Source: Kumtagia ephedrae (lineage in GTDB: Bacteria > Pseudomonadota > Alphaproteobacteria > Rhizobiales > Rhizobiaceae). Taken from it: 64,000 bases of DNA. Below the pieces are notes generated by a model. That model did no database searches and was not told where the DNA came from. It saw only the letters and a program-made list of their open reading frames with translations. Positions 25,637-34,013 of this stretch are shown in pieces. A program made the position numbers and the translations under genes. Numbering within the stretch: position 1 is the stretch's first letter; every line of letters begins with the position of its first letter. Where the stretch lies: the NCBI RefSeq assembly GCF_003012745.1, contig NZ_PXYK01000016.1:1-64000 (forward strand), read 5' to 3'.

Positions 25637-27622
25637 TCAACCCCCTGCCGGCAGTTCGAGTTTGGTCGTGCGCATCAGGCCGATGGTGGCCAGGAAGGTC
25701 AGCGCGCAAACCGCCATCGCAGCGCCGATGATCATGACCGTGGTCGAGAACCCGTAGGCGCCGAGCAGGACGCCGGCGACCAGGGGCCCAAGCGCATTGC
25801 CGGTGCGCTCGACCAGGCGGAATATGCCATAGATCGTGCTCTCGCTGATATCCCGCGGCAGGTCGCGGCCGAGCTCGCCGACGAGGCCGGAGAGCGGCGC
25901 GATGCTGATCGCCTGTCCGAGCCCGAGGCCAAGCAGCATGGCGGCGATCGGCAGCGTCTCGTCGCCGCCGAACAGGACGACGAAGGCGCTGAGCCCGGCG
26001 ATCAGCCCGCCGGCCGCGACGAACTGCGCCCGCATGTTCCAGCGGTCGGCAAGCGAGGCGAAGAACGGGACCAGCAGCACCATGGCGATCGGATAGATCA
26101 TCAGCATCCGCCCGGTCGTCGCCTGGGTGGCGCCGAGCGCCTCCATCTGCAGCGGCACCAGGAAGAAGCAGAAGGCGACCAGGATGATCTTCGCCGGCAT
26201 GGCGCACAGGAAGAACAACGCCGCCAGCGGCAGCGACGAGACGATCCGGCCGAAATCGCGCCAGCGGATCGCCGGCCCCTGCATCCTGCGGGCGGAGGAC
26301 GCCGGCATGCACAGGAAGGCGAGCAGCAGGCTGCAGGCGCAGAACAGGCCGGCCACCAGGAAGGTGCCGGGAATGCCGATGCGGTCGGCCAGGATGCCGC
26401 CGATCGGCGGCCCGCACAGGCCGGCGACGAGGATGGCGCTGATGAACATCGCCATGCCGCTCGAGCGCTGCCGCACGTCGGTGGCGTCGATGACGAAGCC
26501 CTGGGCGCTGACGAACACCAGCGCGAAGCCGAGCGCCGAGACGACGCGGGCGAGCGTGAGGCCGATGAGGTCGCCGACCACCGCCGAGGCGCAATAACCG
26601 GCGAGCCCGAGCGCCGCCCCCGCCATCAGGCAGTGGCGGCGGCCGACACGCTCGGTGAGCGCGCCGAGCAGCGGCTGCGCCAGCGCCACCACGATGAGGA
26701 AGGCCATCATCGGCAGGCTGACCACCAGCTCCGGCGACAGGCCCGGCACCGGCGTGGCGAGCGTCTTGATGTAGACGGGCAGGAACGGCCGGGTCAGCTC
26801 CTCGGCCAGCATGAACACGAACAGCGGGGCGCGCACCGCCACCACCTGCGCCGGCGCGGCGATCACGCCCTCGCCGAGGCCGAAGCGGCCGCGCAGAAGG
26901 TCGAGTGCCTGCTGCGCGACCTGGTCGCTGCGTTCGTTGACACGCCTGCGCAGCGCCGCATAGGTCTCGTGCAGCCGGCCGAGCCGCTCGTCGAGGGCGC
27001 GCGCGAAGCCGCCGAACTCGCTGCCGGCCTCCACGGCCGGATGCAGGCGCAGGTCGCCCTTGCGGATCGTCTTCAGCCGGCTCTCTATGCCTTCGATGGC
27101 GCCATAGAGCCCGGCCCCGAAGCCGACATAGACGAGCTCGAGGGCGATCACGGCGGTGACGAACATGACGATGGCGAGATCGATCCACAGTGTCGAGACC
27201 ACCTGCCGGGCATAGGCCGGGTCGAGGCCGACCGCGAGCACCTGCGAGCCGCCGCCGCCGATCGCCATGGTGACCGTCGGCACCTCGGTAACGGCCGCCG
27301 TGCCGTTACCCTGCACGGCCTGCGTCCCGTAGAGCACGGCGCCGTCCGCGCCGCGGACCGCGATGAAGGAGAGGTCCGGGTTGGCTTCCAGGATGCGCTG
27401 CAGATAACCGTCGAGGCCCTGCAGGCGATCGAGCGGGATGCCGAGCTCCAGCGCCCGACCGATCAGCGACGCGGTCGAACCGGCTACGGTGAGCGCCTTG
27501 CGCTTGAGCTCCGGCTCGAGGATCACCTCGGCGCGGTTCACGGTCTGGAAGGACAGCACCACCAGCGCGGCGACCAGCACCGCAAGCACCGCCGCCGAAA
27601 GTCGGACGCGGAGGCTGCTCAT
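25637..27622 (-). CDS. Extracytoplasmic sensor domain fused to an MFS transporter
   Basis: A 661-residue fusion. Residues 1-25 form a membrane segment, and 26-148 an extracytoplasmic sensor-like domain containing ALELGIPLDRLQGLDGYLQR and [13 protein letters not shown] second membrane segment (about 149-175) and a HAMP-like stretch (IESRLKTIRKGDLRLHPAVE) follow. From about 250 a 12-helix MFS domain runs to the end, with the loop motif GALTERVGRRH (about 327-337) and its repeat FFASLADRWNMR. MFS proteins rarely carry a receptor half, so transport may be gated by a ligand, or the MFS fold may itself sense. It overlaps the upstream sensor gene by ATGA. Confidence 0.85.
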   Translation of the reverse strand: MSSLRVRLSAAVLAVLVAALVVLSFQTVNRAEVILEPELKRKALTVAGSTASLIGRALELGIPLDRLQGLDGYLQRILEANPDLSFIAVRGADGAVLYGTQAVQGNGTAAVTEVPTVTMAIGGGGSQVLAVGLDPAYARQVVSTLWIDLAIVMFVTAVIALELVYVGFGAGLYGAIEGIESRLKTIRKGDLRLHPAVEAGSEFGGFARALDERLGRLHETYAALRRRVNERSDQVAQQALDLLRGRFGLGEGVIAAPAQVVAVRAPLFVFMLAEELTRPFLPVYIKTLATPVPGLSPELVVSLPMMAFLIVVALAQPLLGALTERVGRRHCLMAGAALGLAGYCASAVVGDLIGLTLARVVSALGFALVFVSAQGFVIDATDVRQRSSGMAMFISAILVAGLCGPPIGGILADRIGIPGTFLVAGLFCACSLLLAFLCMPASSARRMQGPAIRWRDFGRIVSSLPLAALFFLCAMPAKIILVAFCFFLVPLQMEALGATQATTGRMLMIYPIAMVLLVPFFASLADRWNMRAQFVAAGGLIAGLSAFVVLFGGDETLPIAAMLLGLGLGQAISIAPLSGLVGELGRDLPRDISESTIYGIFRLVERTGNALGPLVAGVLLGAYGFSTTVMIIGAAMAVCALTFLATIGLMRTTKLELPAGG

Positions 27623-28260
27623 GGCCGTGCGTCCAGGCCGAGACGCTCCATCTCGGTTGCGGCATGCGCGATCGGGTCGTCGCCGGCCCCCGTGGCCGAG
27701 CGCCGGGCGCGCCGGTGCAGGCCGGTGAGAAGCAGCAGGCAGGCGAGGCTGCCGGCGATCACCGCGCCGATGCCGGCGGGGATCGCGCCGTTGAGGATGT
27801 CGCGGCGCAGCCCGTCGATCGTGCCGTCGATCGTGCCGCGGTCGAGGCGCACCAGCACGGCGCCGACGGGGGCGCCGAAATCGTTGACGAGCCGGCGCTC
27901 GTCCCGGAACGCGCCTGGATCGTCGCCGGCACGGTCAGGCACACCGACCCGACCGGCATCGCTGCTGAAGACCACGGTGCCGTCTTCCGAGAGCACGTCG
28001 ATGGAGAGCGTCAGCGGGTCGCTCGCCGCCTGCCGCGCCAACAGGCCGGGCAGCGTCGTCTGCTCGGTCAGCCGGATGCCGAGCGCATGCGCGGTGGAGA
28101 CGTCGGTGCCTATGCTTTCGGCGACCATCGCCATGCGCGAGCGGATGAGGTCGAGATAGGCGGAGCGCACGCCGCTGAAATTCATGTAGGCGGCCAGGAA
28201 CATGGCGAAGCCAATGATCACGGCGAAAACCGGTAAGGTGCGGATGGCTAGCCGAAACAT
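27619..28260 (-). CDS. Small membrane-anchored sensor protein
   Basis: A 213-residue protein with an N-terminal membrane segment (VFAVIIGFAMFLAAYM), an extracytoplasmic domain of about 120 residues and a second membrane segment (AGIGAVIAGSLACLLLLTGL, about 163-182), followed by a 30-residue cytoplasmic tail. The segment HALGIRLTEQTTLPGLLARQ followed by VLSEDGTVVFSSD matches the sensor motif of the other membrane proteins in this locus. There is no kinase, cyclase or HAMP output of usable length. It is the first gene of the minus-strand operon, reading into the sensor-MFS fusion. Confidence 0.75.
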   Translation of the reverse strand: MFRLAIRTLPVFAVIIGFAMFLAAYMNFSGVRSAYLDLIRSRMAMVAESIGTDVSTAHALGIRLTEQTTLPGLLARQAASDPLTLSIDVLSEDGTVVFSSDAGRVGVPDRAGDDPGAFRDERRLVNDFGAPVGAVLVRLDRGTIDGTIDGLRRDILNGAIPAGIGAVIAGSLACLLLLTGLHRRARRSATGAGDDPIAHAATEMERLGLDARP

Positions 28261-28405
28261 CGCAGGATAATTGAAGCAGACATGTCATTGAAGCACGGCG
28301 AGATTAGCAGAGTGTTATGCTAACCGGTAGGTTTTGCAGGATGACAGGGATGAATCCGTCGAATACCGTTGTCACGGTCTGCTCCGATTCACTAGAAAAT
28401 CCGCC
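28261..28405. promoter_or_regulatory. Divergent promoter region of the sensor/transport island
   Basis: These 145 bases separate the two divergent operons and are less GC-rich than the genes. ATTGAAGCA occurs twice (28270-28278 and 28287-28295), 17 bases apart. The repeat could be an operator, but no promoter boxes were fixed with confidence. Confidence 0.4.
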
Positions 28406-29185
28406 ATGGCGCCAAGTTCGCGGATCATCCTGGCCATTCTCGGCGCGACCTGCGCCGGGCTGGCGCTATGCGCGGCACTGGTCTTCGGCAGCCTCGACCG
28501 CCTCAGCCTGCGCACGGCCGAGGCCAATGTCGACTTCCTGCTGACGCAGCTCGGCGACACCGTCGAGGCCAATGTCGGCCTCGGCCTGCCGCTTGCCGAC
28601 ATCCGCGTCGTGCAGGATCTGATCGAGCGGGCCAAGGTGGCCGACGCGCAGGTGCTCGCCGTCGAGGTGTTCTCGCCGGACGGCGTGTCGCTGTTCAACA
28701 CCGACCGCGGCAGCATCGGCGAGCCCATCCCGCCGGTCTGGCAGAACGCCGTGCGCTTCCGGGTCGCGAACGAGCGCTGGCGCGTCGAGGAGCCGGGCAG
28801 CATCGTCGTCGGCCAGGTCATCCGCAACGATTTCGGCGAGCCGGTGGGTTATCTGGCCGTGACGGTCTCGGGCGAGGCGCGCGGCGAGCATGCCGAATCG
28901 GTGCTGGCCGGCCTCGCCAGGCAGGCGGCGGTGGTGGTGCCTCTCGCCCTGCTCGCCGTGCTTGCCGTGGCGATGGCGCTCGCCCGCTACAGCGGGCGCG
29001 GCTTCGCCCGCCTGGCCGAACGGCTCGGCGACGCCCAGCAGCCGCCGAACCGCGCCTTGCCCGCCGATCTCGCCACGGAAGCCGACCGTGTCCTGGCGTC
29101 GGTCCGCCAGGCGACCGACGATTTCGATCGCGCCACAGCCGACGTGCTGAAGGTCGACGAAAGCGAAGAGCGCCATGCCGCCTGA
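28406..29185 (+). CDS. Small membrane-anchored sensor protein
   Basis: A 259-residue counterpart of the 213-residue protein on the other strand. It has an N-terminal membrane segment (IILAILGATCAGLALCAALV), an extracytoplasmic domain with VGLGLPLADIRVVQDLIERA and VEVFSPDGVSLFNTDRG, and a second membrane segment near 190-210 (VVVPLALLAVLAVAMALA). A cytoplasmic HAMP-like and helical tail (RLAERLGDAQ...DDFDRATADVLKVDE) ends the protein. The ATG at 28406 is chosen for its position at the membrane segment, but lacks a clear Shine-Dalgarno. It overlaps the next gene by 11 bases. Confidence 0.72.
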   Translation: MAPSSRIILAILGATCAGLALCAALVFGSLDRLSLRTAEANVDFLLTQLGDTVEANVGLGLPLADIRVVQDLIERAKVADAQVLAVEVFSPDGVSLFNTDRGSIGEPIPPVWQNAVRFRVANERWRVEEPGSIVVGQVIRNDFGEPVGYLAVTVSGEARGEHAESVLAGLARQAAVVVPLALLAVLAVAMALARYSGRGFARLAERLGDAQQPPNRALPADLATEADRVLASVRQATDDFDRATADVLKVDESEERHAA

Positions 29186-31031
29186 CGCCGCAGTACACGA
29201 ACCGCATGTCTCGGATCCGATGCCGTCCTGGCTGCCGGTGCTGCTGATAGGCATGGTCGTGGCCCTCGTGGTCGGCCTCGGCGGATATCTGTTCCTGCAG
29301 GCGGGCCTTCATCGCAGCGCGCCGACCTTGGAGCAGGCGACCCGCACCGGCGCCGCGGCTGTCGGCCAGGCCGTCGCCGGGCAGTTCGCGCATGCTCTGG
29401 CGCTCGGCATTCCGCTTGCGGAGCTGCCCGGCGTCGAGCCCTACCTGCGGCGCATCGCCGAAAACTCGCCGCAGGTGGAGGGCATGGCGTTGCTCGACGC
29501 CGACGGCCGGACGATCTCCTCGACCATGCAGGGGACGGAAGGCACGCGCTTTCCCATTTCGGCGGGCGGCACGCGGGCGACGCTCGTGGTCGCGCCGGAG
29601 ACGCCGCTGATCGATCGTGCGATGCGGCGGGTATGGATCGCGCTCGCCGCCACCGCGCTGTTGGCCGGAGCCGTCGCCGGCGGGCTCGTCGCCTTCGTCA
29701 CCCGGCTGCACCAGGAGCCGGCGCAGCGCCGGTTTCTGGCCGACATGCGCGGCATCGCCGACGGCATCTTCGCGGTGCAGCCGTCTGGCGTCTATCGCGG
29801 ACCGCTGGCGGATGCCGCCCGCGCGCTTGCCCAGTGCGTCGAGGGCGTCCGGGCGGCCCGGCGCAACCTGGTCGAGGCCGCCGCCACCATCCGCGCCATC
29901 GACTTCGACGGCAGCCTCGGCCGCCGCGTCGACGTGATCCTGCAGCCGATCGACCGCCGCTACGCCTTCCCGGAGACGGACGACGACGCGTCGGCGCGCA
30001 CGCAAGGCAGCAGCGTGGCCTGGCGCCTGGCGCTGCTGTTCGGCCTCTATGCGGCCGCCTTCCCCTATGTGGCCAACTTCGCCATCGACCGCGAGCCGGA
30101 AGGCATCGCCGCCGCCTGGGCGCCGGTCCTGCCGCTCCTGGCCGAGCTCGCCGCCGCCTGCCTCGGCGCGCTGGCCGGCGCCACCCGGGCCGGACGCAAT
30201 GGCGGTGCGCTTCTCGCGTTCGCGCTGCTCTTCGGCGTCTGCGTCGGCGCCACCTACTGGTGCCGCGACTACGGCGTCTTCATCGCGCTGCGCTGCGGCG
30301 CCGGCCTTTCGGCCGGCTTCGTCGCCGCCGCGCTTCTCTGTCGCTACCGGCTCGACATCCGGCCGCGCGAGCTTGCGACGCTGCTGATCTTCGCCGCGCT
30401 GTTCGCCGCGCCGCTGCTCGCCGGCCTCTATGGCGAGGCGATCGGCCGACGCTCGGGCTTCCTGCTGCTCGGCATCGTGACCGTCGTCGCCGCGCCATTC
30501 ATCGCGGTCGGGATGGGTGCATCGGAAAACGGCGCGACCGCCCGTGCCGCATCGCGCTTCGGCCGCGGCGACGTCCTGCTGGGCATGGCCGTCCTGCCGG
30601 CAGCCGCGATGATCCTGGTCGAACTGCCGATCGGCGTCGGTTTCGACGACTATCTGAGCGGCGGCGGCGCCATTGCGCTGCTCGCCGCCGCTGCCCTGGC
30701 CGCTCCGGCATTGTCACCGCTTGCCTGCGCGGCGGCGATGCTGGCCGCGGCTGCCGTGCTCCACCTGCCCGTGCCTTACCCGGGCGTTTCCGTCTTCGCA
30801 GCCTGTGCACTGCTGGGGCTCGCGGCAGGCGGGATGTTCAAGCAAATCGTCGACGCTGCGAACCGTCCCTGGATCGCGATTGCCGTGGGCGTTGCCGGCG
30901 GCCTGGCCCTCATCGGCGCATTGCGCCATGCGGAGCTGCCTTTTGCCTACCTCGCCGCCGCGGCGGCGCTGGTCGTCATCGCCGTCAATCTCGCCGGCCG
31001 CCACCGGCCGGCCACGGCCGGTGCCGCCTGA
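29175..31031 (+). CDS. Sensor domain fused to a degenerate MFS-like multi-helix module
   Basis: A 618-residue membrane protein built like the 661-residue fusion on the other strand. A membrane segment (about 19-40) and an extracytoplasmic domain with ALALGIPLAELPGVEPYLRR and LLDADGRTISST come first, then a second membrane segment (about 155-178) and a linker. About twelve hydrophobic segments follow from residue 276. The MFS loop signature GxxxDRxGRR is not recognisable; GEAIGRRSGFLL is the nearest trace. It may be a transport-dead receptor paralogue. The TGATG overlap with the phosphatase gene implies translational coupling. Confidence 0.75.
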   Translation: MPPDAAVHEPHVSDPMPSWLPVLLIGMVVALVVGLGGYLFLQAGLHRSAPTLEQATRTGAAAVGQAVAGQFAHALALGIPLAELPGVEPYLRRIAENSPQVEGMALLDADGRTISSTMQGTEGTRFPISAGGTRATLVVAPETPLIDRAMRRVWIALAATALLAGAVAGGLVAFVTRLHQEPAQRRFLADMRGIADGIFAVQPSGVYRGPLADAARALAQCVEGVRAARRNLVEAAATIRAIDFDGSLGRRVDVILQPIDRRYAFPETDDDASARTQGSSVAWRLALLFGLYAAAFPYVANFAIDREPEGIAAAWAPVLPLLAELAAACLGALAGATRAGRNGGALLAFALLFGVCVGATYWCRDYGVFIALRCGAGLSAGFVAAALLCRYRLDIRPRELATLLIFAALFAAPLLAGLYGEAIGRRSGFLLLGIVTVVAAPFIAVGMGASENGATARAASRFGRGDVLLGMAVLPAAAMILVELPIGVGFDDYLSGGGAIALLAAAALAAPALSPLACAAAMLAAAAVLHLPVPYPGVSVFAACALLGLAAGGMFKQIVDAANRPWIAIAVGVAGGLALIGALRHAELPFAYLAAAAALVVIAVNLAGRHRPATAGAA

Positions 31032-33193
31032 TGCTGCTCAGCACCCGCATCGCCCTGTTCGTGTCGCTGGCCTTCGTCGTCGCCTTCGGCCTGCTGGCGT
31101 TCATCGGACAGCAGCGCGAGACCATCGCCGCCCGCCCGTACACGCGCATCGCCATCGCCGGCCAGGAGGCGCTGTGGCGCGAGATCCTCGTCACCGAAAC
31201 GCGCCGACTGGTCGAGCTGCGGCAGCAGTTCGTCGGTGATCCGGCCATCACCGATGCGATGCACAAGGGCGATCTCCCGGCGCTGCGGCGCATGGCGCTC
31301 GGCCGCACCCAGGGCTGGCTGACCTCGGGCGAGCTGTCCGACCTTCAGATCCTCGATCGGCAGGGTCAGATCGTGTTCGCGAGCTCCGTGCAGGCGGAGC
31401 CGCCCAGGCTGCTCGACATCAGCACCATCGGCGCCATCCTGGATGGCGCCGAGCCGAGCGGCATCCGCCAGGTGTCGTCCGAGAACTTCCGCATCGTCGC
31501 GGCACGGGCCTATCAGAACTGGGACGGCGAGACGACGGTGCTGGCGCTCGGCGCGGCGGTCGAGCGGCCGCTGCGCAGCTTCGCCGACGCCATGGGAGCG
31601 GAAAGCTATCTTCTCAGCACTCGCGGCCGGCTGGTCGAGGGGACGGAACCGCAGCTCTGGCAAAACCTCGCCCTGACATTCCCGCAGCGTGTCGGCTCCG
31701 TCCGGCAGGCGGCACTCGACGACCGCCTCTATGCCGTCACCGCCATCCCGCTGGCAGACCTGTCGGCCGGCTCGGCCGGCCTGCTGGTCGCCGCCCAGGA
31801 CGCGACCGAGAGCCTGCGCGCGCTCGACCGCCTGACGACGCTGACGCTGGCCGTCATGGCCGCCGTCGCGGTGCTCACGGTCGGCGGGCTCTATCTCTAT
31901 CTGCGCCACAGCTTCAACCCGCTGCGCCGCGCCGTGGCGACGCTGGCCGCGCTCGCCCGCGGCGATACCTCGGTGGCGCTCACCAGCCGCAGCAACGACG
32001 AGATCGGCCAGATCGCCGCGGCGATCACCGAGCTGCGCCGCAATCTCGTGGCCCTCAACGACTCCCGCCGGCAGCGCGAGCTGCAGCGGCGGCGCCAGGA
32101 GCGTTTCGTGCGCCGGCAGATGGAATCGCTGGCCGAGACGCTGGAGCCTGGCGCCCGCGACGAAGTGCTGAGCGACCTCGGCCGTATCGTTGCGGCAACC
32201 AGGGGCGCCGCCGAACCGACCGAGGCGGCCGACACCATGTCGCGGCTGATCCGCGAGGACGACCAACTCGGCCCGATCGCCGCCGTGCTGCAGCAGATGT
32301 CGGGCCGCGTCGTCGAGCAGCACCGCCGGCTGTCGGAACTGGTGGCGCGGCTGCGCGAGGCGCTGGTGCGCGAGACGCAGCTCGCCACCTTGCAGCAGGA
32401 GCTCGCCATCGCCCGCGACCTGCAGCGCTCGGTGCTGCCGGCGGATTTCCCGCCGCGCCCGACCTTCGCGGTGAAGGGGCTGATGCAGTCGGCGAACGAG
32501 GTCGGCGGCGATTTCTACGACTTCTTCGAGCGCGGCGACGGTCGTCTGGTCTTCGTCATCGCCGACGTCTCCGGCAAGGGCGTGCCGGCTGCCTTCTTCA
32601 TGGCGATCTCGCGCACCCTGCTGAAGGCGATCGCGCTGTTCGAGAACGACCCGGCCGTCTGCATCCGCCAGCTCAACGACCTGCTGGCGGTCGACAACGA
32701 CCAGATGATGTTCGTGACGCTGGTGTTCGGCGTGTTCGATCCGAAAAGCGGCCGCGTCGACTTCGTCAATGCCGGCCATGCCGCGCCGGTGCGGATCGCC
32801 GCCGACGGAACGGTCGAGCCGCTTCCGGCCGACAGCGACGTCGCCGTCGCCGTGCTGGAATCCGTCGAGTTCACCAGCCGTTCGATCCAGCTCGCCCCCG
32901 GCGAGATGCTGGTGCTCTATACCGACGGCGTCACCGAGGCCTTCAATGCCGAGGGTGAGGCGTTCGGCGAGACGGGGCTGCTGCACAGCCTCGAAAAGCT
33001 GGACGGCCCGGCGGAGCCCGACGCGGTGGCGCAAGGCGTGCTGGCGGCGGTCAAGGCATTCGAGGCCGGCGGCAGCCAGTCGGACGACATCACCCTTCTG
33101 GTGGTCGGCTACACCGGCGCGCCACAGCAGGCGCAGCCTCAGCGCAGGAAACGCCTCGCCGCCGTCTCCGGCGACCCGGTCAGCGCGCCGTGA
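31031..33193 (+). CDS. Membrane sensor with SpoIIE/RsbU-type PP2C phosphatase domain
   Basis: A 720-residue receptor phosphatase. A membrane segment lies at about 7-24, an extracytoplasmic sensor region at 25-270 (LQILDRQGQIVFASS, then a second sub-domain) and a second membrane segment at about 275-297. HAMP follows (LRRAVATLAALARGDTSVAL), then coiled coil and the PP2C domain from about 455. Metal-binding residues are visible in NEVGGDFYDFF, VIADVSGKGVPAAFFMA, VNAGH, LYTDGVTEA and SQSDDITLLVV. Such enzymes dephosphorylate STAS-domain antagonists in partner switching. No STAS gene is in this operon; the nearest lies at 52.5 kb. Confidence 0.93.
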   Translation: MLLSTRIALFVSLAFVVAFGLLAFIGQQRETIAARPYTRIAIAGQEALWREILVTETRRLVELRQQFVGDPAITDAMHKGDLPALRRMALGRTQGWLTSGELSDLQILDRQGQIVFASSVQAEPPRLLDISTIGAILDGAEPSGIRQVSSENFRIVAARAYQNWDGETTVLALGAAVERPLRSFADAMGAESYLLSTRGRLVEGTEPQLWQNLALTFPQRVGSVRQAALDDRLYAVTAIPLADLSAGSAGLLVAAQDATESLRALDRLTTLTLAVMAAVAVLTVGGLYLYLRHSFNPLRRAVATLAALARGDTSVALTSRSNDEIGQIAAAITELRRNLVALNDSRRQRELQRRRQERFVRRQMESLAETLEPGARDEVLSDLGRIVAATRGAAEPTEAADTMSRLIREDDQLGPIAAVLQQMSGRVVEQHRRLSELVARLREALVRETQLATLQQELAIARDLQRSVLPADFPPRPTFAVKGLMQSANEVGGDFYDFFERGDGRLVFVIADVSGKGVPAAFFMAISRTLLKAIALFENDPAVCIRQLNDLLAVDNDQMMFVTLVFGVFDPKSGRVDFVNAGHAAPVRIAADGTVEPLPADSDVAVAVLESVEFTSRSIQLAPGEMLVLYTDGVTEAFNAEGEAFGETGLLHSLEKLDGPAEPDAVAQGVLAAVKAFEAGGSQSDDITLLVVGYTGAPQQAQPQRRKRLAAVSGDPVSAP

Positions 33194-33857
33194 GCTGGCG
33201 CTTGCCGCGCTCCTCGAGGTAGCTCACCAGCCGCACCAGCGGCCACAGGAAGGCGAGATAGATCAGCGCCGCGCCGATCAGCGGCGACGGATTGGCCATC
33301 AGCGCCTGCGCGTCGGTCGCCTGCTTCAGCAGATCCGGCATGGCGACCACCGAGGCGAGCGCCGTGTCCTTGTAGATCGACACGCAATTGCTGGTGAGCG
33401 GCGGCACCACGGTGCGCAGCGCCTGCGGCAGGATCACCTTGCGCATGGCGGTCCAGAACGGCAGGCCGAGCGCCGAGGCCGCCTCGAACTGGCCTTTCGG
33501 CACGCTCTCGATGCCGGCCCGGCACACTTCGGCGGTGAAGGCGGCGAGCACCAGCGACAGCGCCAGCGTCGCCGAGGTGAAGGCGGAGAGGCGGATGCCG
33601 ACGAAGGGCAGGGCGTAGTAGATCAGGATCAGCACCACCAGGATCGGCATGGCCCGGAATATGTCGATGAAGCCGACCGCGGCGAGGCGCAGCGGCTTCG
33701 GCGCGTAGAGGCGCATCAGGCACATCAGCAGCCCGCCTATGCCGCCGAAGACGATGGCGGCGCAGCCGAGCAGCAGCGTGTTGACGAGGCCACGCATCAG
33801 CATCGGGAAAGAGCGGACGAGCACGTCCCAGTTGAAGAAGGTGGCGAACAGGTCCAT
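33180..33857 (-). CDS. Polar amino acid ABC transporter permease (HisM/GlnP type)
   Basis: A 225-residue inner-membrane permease. The family signature for contact with the ATPase is present as EAASALGLPFWTAMRKVILP (about 144-163). Five membrane segments and DIFRAMPILVVLILIYY are typical. Only one permease gene is present and no ATPase gene adjoins it, so the ATPase must come from elsewhere. It follows its binding-protein gene across a 156-base gap with two hairpins. Its 3' end overlaps the convergent phosphatase gene by 14 bases. Confidence 0.9.
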   Translation of the reverse strand: MDLFATFFNWDVLVRSFPMLMRGLVNTLLLGCAAIVFGGIGGLLMCLMRLYAPKPLRLAAVGFIDIFRAMPILVVLILIYYALPFVGIRLSAFTSATLALSLVLAAFTAEVCRAGIESVPKGQFEAASALGLPFWTAMRKVILPQALRTVVPPLTSNCVSIYKDTALASVVAMPDLLKQATDAQALMANPSPLIGAALIYLAFLWPLVRLVSYLEERGKRQLTAR

Positions 33858-33924
33858 CGCGCATGTCCCCGGGACTGAAGTAAGCCGAGCGACGGCCGCT
33901 GCTGGCGCGCCACGCGGGCATCAT

Positions 33925-33980
33925 CGGCAGCCTTGGGGCTGCCGGCAAGAGATTGGCGCCCGGATCGATGTCCGGGCGCC
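33925..33980 (-). promoter_or_regulatory. Two tandem stem-loops between binding-protein and permease genes
   Basis: CGGCAGCC-TTGG-GGCTGCCG (33925-33944) and GGCGCCCGGA-TCGATG-TCCGGGCGCC (33955-33980) are perfect hairpins. They lie after the binding-protein stop and before the permease start. Such structures commonly protect the upstream message or limit read-through, raising binding protein over permease. Confidence 0.6.
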
Positions 33981-34013
33981 GAACGGTCGGTTCGTTCGAG
34001 GAGAGGCGGTCGC

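Noticed and set aside
25541-28159. 872-codon plus-strand open frame opposite the sensor-MFS operon
   Set aside because: The translation is Arg/His/Asp-rich shadow sequence. The minus strand encodes recognisable proteins with overlapping starts and stops.
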